A stretch of DNA of 5,950 nucleotides from Roseivirga sp. UBA6061 (lineage in GTDB: Bacteria; Bacteroidota; Bacteroidia; Cytophagales; Cyclobacteriaceae): NCBI GenBank assembly GCA_002427745.1, contig DIYF01000084.1:1-5950 (forward strand), written 5' to 3'. The position numbers and the translations under genes are program-made. Under the pieces are notes generated by a model. It saw nothing but the letters and a program-made list of their open reading frames with translations, searched no databases and was not told the origin of the DNA. Of the stretch, positions 1 to 5,690 are shown piece after piece (positions within the stretch are counted from its first letter, which is position 1; the number at the start of each line of letters is the position of its first letter).

Positions 1-1
1 T

Positions 2-1387
2 ATGATTATGGCGGCTGTGGCTCTTGCCGCCATCAAAATGGGCTCGGTTCTGCTAGGGCTTGAGCCCATTCAAACTTTACTGATCGCCTCAGTGGTTACG
101 GTGATCTATAGCTCTTTAGGAGGGCTCAAAGGCGTTTTAATCACTGACTTCTTCCAGTTCTTTATAGCCATGGTAGGCTCGATATGGGCGTCTTACGTGA
201 TTGTAAACCTTCCTGAAGTTGGGGGGCTGTCAAATCTGGTGACCCACAAAGATGTGATCCCTAAAATGGATTTCTTTCCTGATTTCTCTAATACAGAGGC
301 CCTGATTACCGTGCTGGTGATTCCCATTGCAGTACAGTGGTGGAGCGTCTGGTATCCTGGTTCTGAACCGGGTGGGGGTGGCTACATTGCACAACGTATG
401 CTGTCTGCCAAGGATGAAAAGAATGCCCTGGGGGCTACACTGCTTTTCAATGTAGCCAATTATGTGCTCAGGCCATGGCCCTGGATTCTCATTGCCCTCG
501 CCTCAATTATTGTTTTTCCTAATCTGGAGTCTATTCAGGCGGCATTCCCCGATATTGATGCAGCCATTATCAATGATGACCTGGCTTATCCGGCAATGCT
601 CCAGTACCTGCCACATGGACTATTGGGAATTGTCATTGCCTCTTTGATTGCGGCATTTATGTCTACCATCTCCACACATCTCAACTGGGGATCTTCCTAT
701 GTGGTTAATGACTTCTACAGGCGCTTTGTAAAACCTGAGGCAAGCGAAAAGGAGTTGGTCAATGTGGCCAGAATCAGCACGGTTATATTAATGTTCTTTT
801 CGGCCTTACTGGCCTTGTATCTGGAAAGTGCCATACAGGCCTTCAGAATTCTGTTATCCATTGGTGCAGGTACGGGGCTCATCTTTATTTTGCGTTGGTT
901 CTGGTGGCGGATCAATGCCTATACGGAGATTGCCGGGATGGTAATTTCCCTGATAACTGCTATTTACTTCGAACTCATTCATCAGAGACTGGGCTTTGAG
1001 CCTATCAACGAGCACTATCGTCTCGTATTGAGCGTATTGGTAACCACCGTGGTGTGGATGGCCGTCACCTTAATGACCCGGCCAACAGACGCTAAGACCC
1101 TGGTGAATTTTTACAATATGATCCGGCCTGCTACTCCAGGCTGGAAGCGTTTTATCAGTCAGGCGCAGACGGAAGGACATGAGATCAAAGAAGCTACCCA
1201 ATCGCGTTTGTCAGTGGAAATTTACACGATGCTGATAGGCTGCTTTACCGTATACTCGGCTTTGTTTGGTACAGGATACCTGCTGTATGGCAGGATGAAC
1301 ATGGGAGGGCTCATGATGGCCTTTACAGCGATTGGTGCCTGGCTATTGGTGAGGGCCTGGGGAAAACTAAAATTTGACAAATCATGA
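2..1387 (+). CDS. Sodium:solute symporter (SSS/SLC5 family), N-terminus missing
   Basis: This is an inner-membrane secondary transporter that would use the sodium gradient to import a small solute. The visible 461 residues are mostly hydrophobic helices. Residues 36-53 (YSSLGGLKGVLITDFFQF) match the conserved SSS stretch with GGL and a TD..Q core. Residues 215-232 carry a Ser/Thr cluster (AFMSTISTHLN) where SSS proteins bind sodium. An aromatic segment at 113-129 (WWSVWYPGSEPGGGGYI) and RPWPW at 157-161 are typical of a Bacteroidota subgroup. Family members usually have about 600 residues, so roughly 140 are lost beyond the window edge. The ATG at position 2 is probably an internal methionine and not the start. 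The stop overlaps the next gene as ATGA, pointing to translational coupling with a sugar kinase. That neighbour makes a sugar or sugar derivative the likeliest substrate, but this is inference. Confidence 0.93.
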   Translation: MIMAAVALAAIKMGSVLLGLEPIQTLLIASVVTVIYSSLGGLKGVLITDFFQFFIAMVGSIWASYVIVNLPEVGGLSNLVTHKDVIPKMDFFPDFSNTEALITVLVIPIAVQWWSVWYPGSEPGGGGYIAQRMLSAKDEKNALGATLLFNVANYVLRPWPWILIALASIIVFPNLESIQAAFPDIDAAIINDDLAYPAMLQYLPHGLLGIVIASLIAAFMSTISTHLNWGSSYVVNDFYRRFVKPEASEKELVNVARISTVILMFFSALLALYLESAIQAFRILLSIGAGTGLIFILRWFWWRINAYTEIAGMVISLITAIYFELIHQRLGFEPINEHYRLVLSVLVTTVVWMAVTLMTRPTDAKTLVNFYNMIRPATPGWKRFISQAQTEGHEIKEATQSRLSVEIYTMLIGCFTVYSALFGTGYLLYGRMNMGGLMMAFTAIGAWLLVRAWGKLKFDKS

Positions 1388-2361
1388 CAAAGGTTGCCAT
1401 AGGAATTGATATAGGCGGCACCAGTACCAAGATCGGTGCCGTGGATGAAAATGGTCAGATTCACTTTCAGAATAGCCTTAGTACGGATAAATACGCAGAT
1501 TTTGAATCCTTCACGAATGTAATTGCCAAGACTATCAGGCATGAGCTGGAACAGGGGACTCAATATCTGGAGTTGACCGGTATAGGAGTAGGGGCACCTC
1601 ACGGTGTCAGAAAGAGGGGGACCATTGAGCATGCCTCCAACCTTCCCTGGTCAGGCGTGCTGCCTTTAAAGGAGTCGCTGGAAAACCTGCTCGGCATTGA
1701 AGTAACCGTTACCAACGATGCCAATGCAGCCGCTATGGGAGAGAAGGTATTTGGTGGTGCCAAAGGCATGAAGGATTTTGTCATGATTACCCTGGGCACC
1801 GGGCTTGGCAGCGCAATCATCTCCAATGGGATGTTGATTGAAGGCATGGATGGTTTTGCCGGGGAGCTGGGGCATGTGACTTATAATCACATCAACGGTC
1901 GCTATTGCCGTTGTGGACGCAGAGGTTGCCTGGAAACCTATGTTTCGGCCACAGGTATCAAAAGAACGATTTATAAGCTCCTGGCTGATCATTATGGCCC
2001 CAGTGAGCTACGTGGCATTAGCTTCGATGATCTCTCAACTAAAATGATCAGCGAATCAGCTCACAGAGGAGATCAGATTGCTTTGGAGGCCTTTGAGTAT
2101 ACCGGTAAAATCCTGGGGTCTAAGCTGGCAGAGACTGTACAGCATACCAACCCGGAAGCTATCTTCCTGCTGGGAGGCCTGGCTCAGGCGGGTGAATACA
2201 TTTTTAAGCCTACTAAAAAGCATATGGAGGAGAACCTGCTGCATGTGTTTAAGAATAAAGTGCCGATTTTACCATCTGAATTGCTGGCCAACTCAGCTCC
2301 GGTCGTAGGGGCGGCCAGTCTCGTCTGGCATAAGCACAATCACGAGCTTATTGCACAGTAG
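1384..2361 (+). CDS. ROK-family sugar kinase (glucokinase-like)
   Basis: This is a cytoplasmic ATP-dependent hexose kinase of the ROK family, 325 residues, which is normal full length. The N-terminal phosphate-binding loop is GIDIGGTSTK (7-16, with D9 and G11-G12-T13). NDANAAAMGE (111-120) holds the expected catalytic base D112. GELGH (160-164) supplies E161, which should contact sugar, and H164. Together with CRCGRRGCLE (175-184; C175, C177, C182) H164 forms the usual ROK zinc site. LLGGLAQAG (262-270) is the second nucleotide-binding glycine motif. No N-terminal helix-turn-helix is present, so this is an enzyme and not a NagC/XylR-type repressor. The ATG lies inside the stop region of the symporter (ATGA), so the two are probably one operon and the kinase may trap the imported sugar. 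Glucose, N-acetylglucosamine, N-acetylmannosamine and fructose are all ROK substrates, and I cannot choose among them. Confidence 0.93.
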   Translation: MTKVAIGIDIGGTSTKIGAVDENGQIHFQNSLSTDKYADFESFTNVIAKTIRHELEQGTQYLELTGIGVGAPHGVRKRGTIEHASNLPWSGVLPLKESLENLLGIEVTVTNDANAAAMGEKVFGGAKGMKDFVMITLGTGLGSAIISNGMLIEGMDGFAGELGHVTYNHINGRYCRCGRRGCLETYVSATGIKRTIYKLLADHYGPSELRGISFDDLSTKMISESAHRGDQIALEAFEYTGKILGSKLAETVQHTNPEAIFLLGGLAQAGEYIFKPTKKHMEENLLHVFKNKVPILPSELLANSAPVVGAASLVWHKHNHELIAQ

Positions 2362-2464
2362 CCCCTCTGTCCACTGTCGTTTCTTTCAAATGCCAGGCCT
2401 ATGTTCGGACAGCTTCCTTTGGGGGGAATTGTGCATGCAGAAAACGGGGTATGGAATAAGGGGG

Positions 2465-2803
2465 CTAAACCTCTTCCAGAACAGAGCTCCCTTTAGAACC
2501 ATCTCCTGAGGTCCACTGCCAGGACTCATGCAATCTGATACGTCCATCAGGCAGTATTTCCGGAGTTGACTGGCAGGTGCCTGTCATCAGTATACCTTGC
2601 GTATTGACCTGGTGGTAACGCATGTCAATCTCACCATCATCCGAAACCAGACCAATCAGGTGTCCTTGAAGAATGGTGTTACCACTATAATCACAGCTGA
2701 GCACATTACCCTGCTGCTTGTAGTGAAAGACGGTCTCTGCGTCCACTTCTCCGTTTTCAGTATTACTCACCGGACTAAAGCGCTTTCCGTTGTAGTTGAT
2801 CAT
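2465..2803 (-). CDS. Conserved small protein of unknown function (often labelled N-acetylglutamate synthase)
   Basis: This encodes 112 residues beginning MINYNGKRFSPVSNTENGEV, and I recognise it as a widespread small bacterial family. Databases often call it 'n-acetylglutamate synthase', but it is far too short for a GNAT acetyltransferase or a kinase-fused ArgA, and no acetyl-CoA-binding motif is visible, so that label should not be trusted. The composition suggests a mainly beta fold with repeated short strands: FHYKQQGNVLSCDYSG (26-41), GHLIGLVSDDGEIDMRYHQVN (48-68) and RIRLHESWQWTSGD (88-101). There is no signal peptide or membrane helix, so it is probably cytosolic. The ATG at 2803 is the natural start because the family begins at this MINYNG sequence. 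No strong ribosome-binding site is visible. It is convergent with the ROK kinase and lies downstream of a repeat-rich gap, so it is probably transcribed alone. Function unknown. Confidence 0.85.
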   Translation of the reverse strand: MINYNGKRFSPVSNTENGEVDAETVFHYKQQGNVLSCDYSGNTILQGHLIGLVSDDGEIDMRYHQVNTQGILMTGTCQSTPEILPDGRIRLHESWQWTSGDGSKGSSVLEEV

Positions 2804-2904
2804 AAAGCTAAATTAGTCAAAGCGAAGGACAGTTGGTGAGGTGTCCGGACTAAGCTATGATATAAGCCAATAATACCCTGTGTTAAAATCACAAAGGCAA
2901 ACAT

Positions 2905-2985
2905 CCCTCAGAGTTATTGAGCAGTAAGATTATAAGGAGGTTTGTGCGTTATATGCTCAGAGTCCCCTTCGGATGACTCTGAGCG
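2905..2985. repeat. REP/REPIN-like element, copy A
   Basis: This is an ~80-base element whose ends are inverted copies of each other. The left end CTCAGAGTTATT (2907-2918) pairs with the right end GATGACTCTGAG (2972-2983) over 12 positions, ten Watson-Crick and two G-T. The right half also forms its own perfect 10-base hairpin: GCTCAGAGTC (2955-2964) with GACTCTGAGC (2975-2984) around the loop CCCTTCGGAT. A second copy lies about 173 bases downstream. The left blocks share 21 of 25 bases and the right blocks 26 of 31, with a poorly conserved middle. The arrangement resembles REPINs, which are paired inverted REP sequences spread by a RAYT transposase. Whether it is dispersed in this genome cannot be seen here. 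Confidence 0.6.
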
Positions 2986-3077
2986 TTAGGGTGGGTTTAA
3001 AGCCTCTCCTCAAGGGGCTAAGCTCTGGATCGTCACGGGATAAATACTGGCAGACAAAAGCCCGGAACCAGCTAAAA

Positions 3078-3159
3078 CCCTCTGAGTCATTGCCCAGTAA
3101 GACGCTGAGGAAGACAGATGTACTGCATGTTCAGAATTTCCTTCGGATGACACTGAGCG
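3078..3159. repeat. REP/REPIN-like element, copy B
   Basis: This is the second, more diverged copy of the element at 2905-2985. The left block runs 3078-3102 and the right block 3129-3159, containing CCTTCGGATGACACTGAG. The end-to-end stem is weaker than in copy A: CTCTGAGTCAT (3080-3090) pairs with ATGACACTGAG (3147-3157) with two mismatches. The local hairpin of the right half is also degraded. Similarity to copy A may continue weakly past the element, with GTGGG..TA..AGCC in A against ATGGG..TTAGCC in B, reaching the stop codon of the thioredoxin-like gene. On that gene's transcript this copy lies just after the stop, so it could act as a 3'-end hairpin. Confidence 0.55.
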
Positions 3160-3170
3160 ATGTGATGGGA

Positions 3171-3689
3171 TTAGCCATTGATAAAGCCCAGGATAATATC
3201 TTCCATATTCTGTCCGGGTTTAAGTCTTTCTACAAAGCGGCCAATTTCCACATCATCACGGTAGAAGATGATAGTCGGCACCCGCGTTACACCAAAACGC
3301 GCCTGTTCGTTATTCGGGCCATGCTTTCTTCGGTCAAGTGCCCAGACCTGCAGCTGCTCCTCATCAAAACCCAGGGTATCCATAATCTTATAGAATACCG
3401 GTACATTTCGCTTGCTGTCTCCACACCAGGTAGCCATCAACAGCTTGACGCTAATGCCTTCCATAGAGCCTTCCTTACAGGTAGAGAGCTTCTTTGTGTC
3501 GGGCTGATAACGGTTATAGTTCGCTGAAAACCAGCCATTATATGCGCCTGAGGTAAGTCCTTCGCGATTGATTTCTCCATAAAGGTAAGTGAGCCCGTTT
3601 ACGGTTACTTCTTTATTGATTTCAGCATCCGGGCTAGAGGGAAATGTAGTAAAAGTCAGGAGAGCAAGTGAAATGAGAAATGTCTTCAT
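3171..3689 (-). CDS. Exported thioredoxin-fold protein with single-cysteine CGDS active site
   Basis: This encodes 172 residues when started at the ATG at 3689. An in-frame ATG at 3725 would add 12 residues ahead of the signal peptide and is less likely. Residues 1-19 (MKTFLISLALLTFTTFPSS) form a signal peptide, either cleaved or a short anchor, with no lipobox cysteine, so the protein should work in the periplasm. The thioredoxin fold is shown by KLLMATWCGDSKRNVPVFYKIMDTLGF (82-108), with the active site at C89-G-D-S92, and by GVTRVPTIIFY (133-143) with the expected cis-proline P138. The usual second cysteine is replaced by serine. The only other cysteine in the mature part is C71. The WCGDS form is familiar in Bacteroidota thioredoxin-like proteins. 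Such a monothiol site suggests thiol exchange, mixed-disulfide or binding roles instead of ordinary dithiol oxidoreduction. The gene is divergent from the histidine kinase. Confidence 0.85.
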   Translation of the reverse strand: MKTFLISLALLTFTTFPSSPDAEINKEVTVNGLTYLYGEINREGLTSGAYNGWFSANYNRYQPDTKKLSTCKEGSMEGISVKLLMATWCGDSKRNVPVFYKIMDTLGFDEEQLQVWALDRRKHGPNNEQARFGVTRVPTIIFYRDDVEIGRFVERLKPGQNMEDIILGFING

Positions 3690-3757
3690 AGCATGATTTT
3701 TTGACCAAGAAGGCCTTTCATGCATATCGCTCTGAACATTCTCTGCCCAAAGCGGCT

Positions 3758-3775
3758 ATCGGTCTATCAACCGAT
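3758..3775. other. Short perfect inverted repeat in the divergent intergenic region
   Basis: ATCGGT (3758-3763) and ACCGAT (3770-3775) are exact inverted copies around the six-base spacer CTATCA. The site lies between the divergent thioredoxin-like and kinase genes. It could be an operator for a dimeric regulator or a leader hairpin. A six-base stem is short and may be chance. Confidence 0.3.
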
Positions 3776-3812
3776 TATGTAGCGCTATAAAAACTGTTTT
3801 CAGGGTCAGTCA

Positions 3813-3842
3813 TACGTTGGTAGTGATGAAAATGTCGTTGGT
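3813..3842 (+). promoter_or_regulatory. Probable LytTR regulator binding site (two direct repeats)
   Basis: TACGTTGGT (3813-3821) and GTCGTTGGT (3834-3842) are direct repeats separated by 12 bases, so they are 21 bases apart and face the same side of the helix. LytTR regulators such as AgrA, VirR and AlgR are known to bind paired 9-base repeats of the form [TA][AC][CA]GTTN[AG][TG] spaced 12-13 bases. The first copy fits this at all nine positions and the second at seven. The shared block CGTTGGTAG is identical in both. The site sits upstream of the probable kinase start at 3895, in an operon that encodes a LytTR protein, which suggests autoregulation. Confidence 0.55.
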
Positions 3843-3852
3843 AGAGCCAGTC

Positions 3853-3882
3853 TTGCGGAATGTACTGAAAGCCCTAAATTCA
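3853..3882 (+). promoter_or_regulatory. Possible Bacteroidota-type promoter of the kinase-regulator operon
   Basis: TTG at 3853-3855 and TAAATTCA at 3875-3882 are 19 bases apart. They partly fit the Bacteroidota -33 TTG and -7 TAnnTTTG pattern, but the last two -7 bases do not match. The LytTR-like repeat ends about 10 bases upstream of the TTG, as would suit an activator. The call assumes translation starts at 3895, which would leave a very short leader. Weak evidence. Confidence 0.2.
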
Positions 3883-3894
3883 CAGCTGAGAGAT

Positions 3895-4932
3895 ATGCCG
3901 AAGCCCGCCTTACAGACCCTTCTGACGCACAGAATTACCCTGAATATCATTTTCTGGATCTCCTATTTTGTCTATCCCTTTCTGAGGTTTCGCTATACGG
4001 GAGAGCACACCATTACGGTAGAAGAAGTACTCTTCTATCTCTTCTTTTATGGTGCCATACTCTACACGAACAATCTGTACTTGTTACCTAAATATCTGAA
4101 AAGCAGAAAATTCAAAGAGTATGCCTTGATCATAGTGCCTGTCTTGTTGGCAGCAGCCATTCTTGAGAGTTATGTCAACAAAACCCTGCTCAAAACCTGT
4201 TCCTGTGAGGGGCCTAATTCTACCTATGTCATCTACAACTTTATTCATCTGGGCAGTATTATGGTCATTTTCGGGGCTGTGCATATTTTCAGGCATCTGA
4301 ATGAAAACTTAAGGGCCTATGAGAAATCAGAAAATGCCCGTTTAGAGACCGAATTGAAGTTTCTGAAGTCTCAGGTCAATCCACATATGCTGTTTAACAG
4401 TCTTAACAGCATTTACTCCTATGCACTTGAAAATTCGGAAAGAGTGCCTGATATGGTGATCAAGCTATCAGAGATACTCCGGTACATGCTGTATGAATGT
4501 GATAAGCCCCTTGTGCCATTAGAAAGGGAAGTGGCCTATTTAAAGGATTATGTGGCCCTGCAGCAAATGCGGCTGGAAGATGTAAAAGTTGAATTTGAGG
4601 TTTCGGGTCCGATCCATGAGCATCAGATAGCCCCTATGATCTTTATCGCCTTTGTGGAAAATGCGTTTAAATATGCCAGTCAGACTTCGGATGATAAAGC
4701 TGTAGTCAGGGTGAAGATAGGGCAGGACGGACGTGAGCTGCATTTCCATTGTCAAAACACCTTTGAGCAGAATAAAGAGGAACAAAGAGGGATACCCGGA
4801 GAAAGTAATGGATTGGGTATTAAAAATGCCCGGGCTATTTTGAACATCAGTTATCCAGGCCAACATAGCTTGACTCTTAAGGAAGAGAGTGGCTTATTTA
4901 AAGTAGATTTACGCATAGACTTGTCTGAATGA
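3895..4932 (+). CDS. LytS-like membrane sensor histidine kinase
   Basis: This is the sensor kinase of a LytTR two-component system, 345 residues from the chosen ATG. Four hydrophobic helices lie near residues 14-32, 43-64, 75-93 and 112-131, with no large extracellular domain. A short charged helix (about 140-158) leads to the His_kinase domain (PF06580 type): LKFLKSQVNPHMLFNSLNSIY, with phospho-acceptor H164. The ATP-binding domain shows the N-box FVENAFKY (253-260, N256) and the glycine-rich NGLGIKNAR (305-313). The reading frame is open upstream, giving alternative starts at ATG 3826 and 3832 or TTG 3817. I prefer 3895 because a GAGAG-like ribosome site precedes it and the first membrane helix then begins about 13 residues in. 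The earlier starts would lie inside the LytTR-like repeat. The stop overlaps the regulator as ATGA. The stimulus is unknown. Confidence 0.9.
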   Translation: MPKPALQTLLTHRITLNIIFWISYFVYPFLRFRYTGEHTITVEEVLFYLFFYGAILYTNNLYLLPKYLKSRKFKEYALIIVPVLLAAAILESYVNKTLLKTCSCEGPNSTYVIYNFIHLGSIMVIFGAVHIFRHLNENLRAYEKSENARLETELKFLKSQVNPHMLFNSLNSIYSYALENSERVPDMVIKLSEILRYMLYECDKPLVPLEREVAYLKDYVALQQMRLEDVKVEFEVSGPIHEHQIAPMIFIAFVENAFKYASQTSDDKAVVRVKIGQDGRELHFHCQNTFEQNKEEQRGIPGESNGLGIKNARAILNISYPGQHSLTLKEESGLFKVDLRIDLSE

Positions 4933-5630
4933 ACTGCCTGATTATAGAAGACGAAAAACCTGCACAGCGAGTACTGGAGCAGTTCATCAAAAACAGCCCC
5001 GGTCTCAGCTTATCTGGCGTGTTTAAGACGGCCATGGAGGCACAGGCCAAACTTAATCAGGGTGGGGTGGATTTACTGTTCCTGGATATCAACCTTCCGC
5101 TCATTTCAGGCATTGCCCTCTTGAAGAGCCTTAAAAATCCACCGCTGGTAATTGTCACCACGGCTTACTCAGAATATGCACTGGAAAGCTTCGAACTGGA
5201 TGTAGTGGATTACCTGCTGAAGCCCTTTTCATTCGAGCGATTTGTCAAGGCGACCAATAAAGCTTTTAAGCTTAAAGGAGCAGAAGAAATTACTTCAGGT
5301 GTAGCAGGGCAAGAGTCTAATAGTGAGCAGATTATTGTCAATGTAGATAAGGTGCTTTATCAATTGAACTTGTCCGACATTTGCTACATTGCTTCAGACA
5401 AAGACTATGTCTGTATTTATACGCCACAACGCAAATACGTTTTCCTTGACAGCCTGAGAAACTGGGAAGAAAAACTGAAGGACAAGGGCTTTTGCCGGGT
5501 ACACAAATCCTATCTGGTTAACCTGGAGCACATTGATAAGGTGGAAGGCAATACCATTTGCCTGGACCTTGAAGAACTACCCATTGGCCGTAGCTACCGA
5601 AGCAGATTTATGGCGGCATTTGTAAGCTAG
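4929..5630 (+). CDS. LytTR-family response regulator
   Basis: This is the DNA-binding partner of the upstream kinase, 233 residues, the usual length for a LytTR regulator. The receiver domain (1 to about 120) has the acidic pair E7-D8, phospho-acceptor D53 in LLFLDINLP, the switch threonine T78 in VTTAY and the conserved K98 in DYLLKPFSFERF. A linker of about 20 residues leads to the LytTR domain (about 132-230), recognised by IIVNVDKVLYQLNLSDICYI, the central FLDSLRNWEEKL and the hallmark FCRVHKSYLVNLEHI with the closing LPIGRSYRSRF. LytTR domains bind paired 9-base direct repeats, and one such pair lies in front of this operon. The start codon is inside the kinase stop (ATGA), so the two are translationally coupled. 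Targets other than its own operon cannot be told from the window. Confidence 0.94.
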   Translation: MNCLIIEDEKPAQRVLEQFIKNSPGLSLSGVFKTAMEAQAKLNQGGVDLLFLDINLPLISGIALLKSLKNPPLVIVTTAYSEYALESFELDVVDYLLKPFSFERFVKATNKAFKLKGAEEITSGVAGQESNSEQIIVNVDKVLYQLNLSDICYIASDKDYVCIYTPQRKYVFLDSLRNWEEKLKDKGFCRVHKSYLVNLEHIDKVEGNTICLDLEELPIGRSYRSRFMAAFVS

Positions 5631-5690
5631 TACGTTAAGGCAGAAGCGTAAAGAATCCAAAGATGGAGATATCTCTCCGCACTGAAGTCA
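5631..5690. other. Convergent intergenic spacer with a weak hairpin
   Basis: This 60-base spacer separates the 3' ends of the regulator and the phosphatase. GGAGA (5665-5669) and TCTCC (5674-5678) can pair around TATC, but no T tract follows on either strand. It may help end transcription; the signal is not convincing as a classical terminator. Confidence 0.2.

Larger units (their letters stand above)
2804..3170. other. 367-base gene-free gap containing two copies of a repeat
   Basis: No credible coding sequence is seen here; the + frame open from 2973 to 3527 runs antisense through the thioredoxin-like gene and is a shadow. The gap follows the 3' end of the thioredoxin-like gene and precedes the small - strand gene, so it must hold that gene's promoter and any terminator for the former. 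About half of it is two diverged copies of an ~80-base element. Between them, 3001-3019 can form a short bulged hairpin (AGCC with GGCT, inner CC with GG), followed on the - strand by TTTAAA. That could be a weak terminator, but I cannot support it firmly. Confidence 0.6.

Noticed and set aside
1222..1632. - strand open frame of 136 residues across the symporter-kinase junction
   Set aside because: It is antisense to two clear family members and has no recognisable motif.
2367..2412. CTGTCC and GGACAG as a possible terminator stem between the convergent kinase and small gene
   Set aside because: The six-base arms are separated by 34 bases and no clean T tract follows; this is too weak to call.
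2777..2786. Perfect palindrome AAAGCGCTTT
   Set aside because: It lies inside the coding sequence of the small - strand protein, at the conserved GKRF residues, and is explained by codon choice.
2973..3527. Long + strand open frame of 184 residues
   Set aside because: It is antisense to the well-supported thioredoxin-like gene and runs through both repeats; the translation shows no recognisable domain.
5631..5639. TACGTTAAG just after the regulator stop matches the LytTR half-site at all nine positions
   Set aside because: There is no second copy at 21-22 bases on either side, and such a degenerate single half-site is expected several times by chance in a window of this size.
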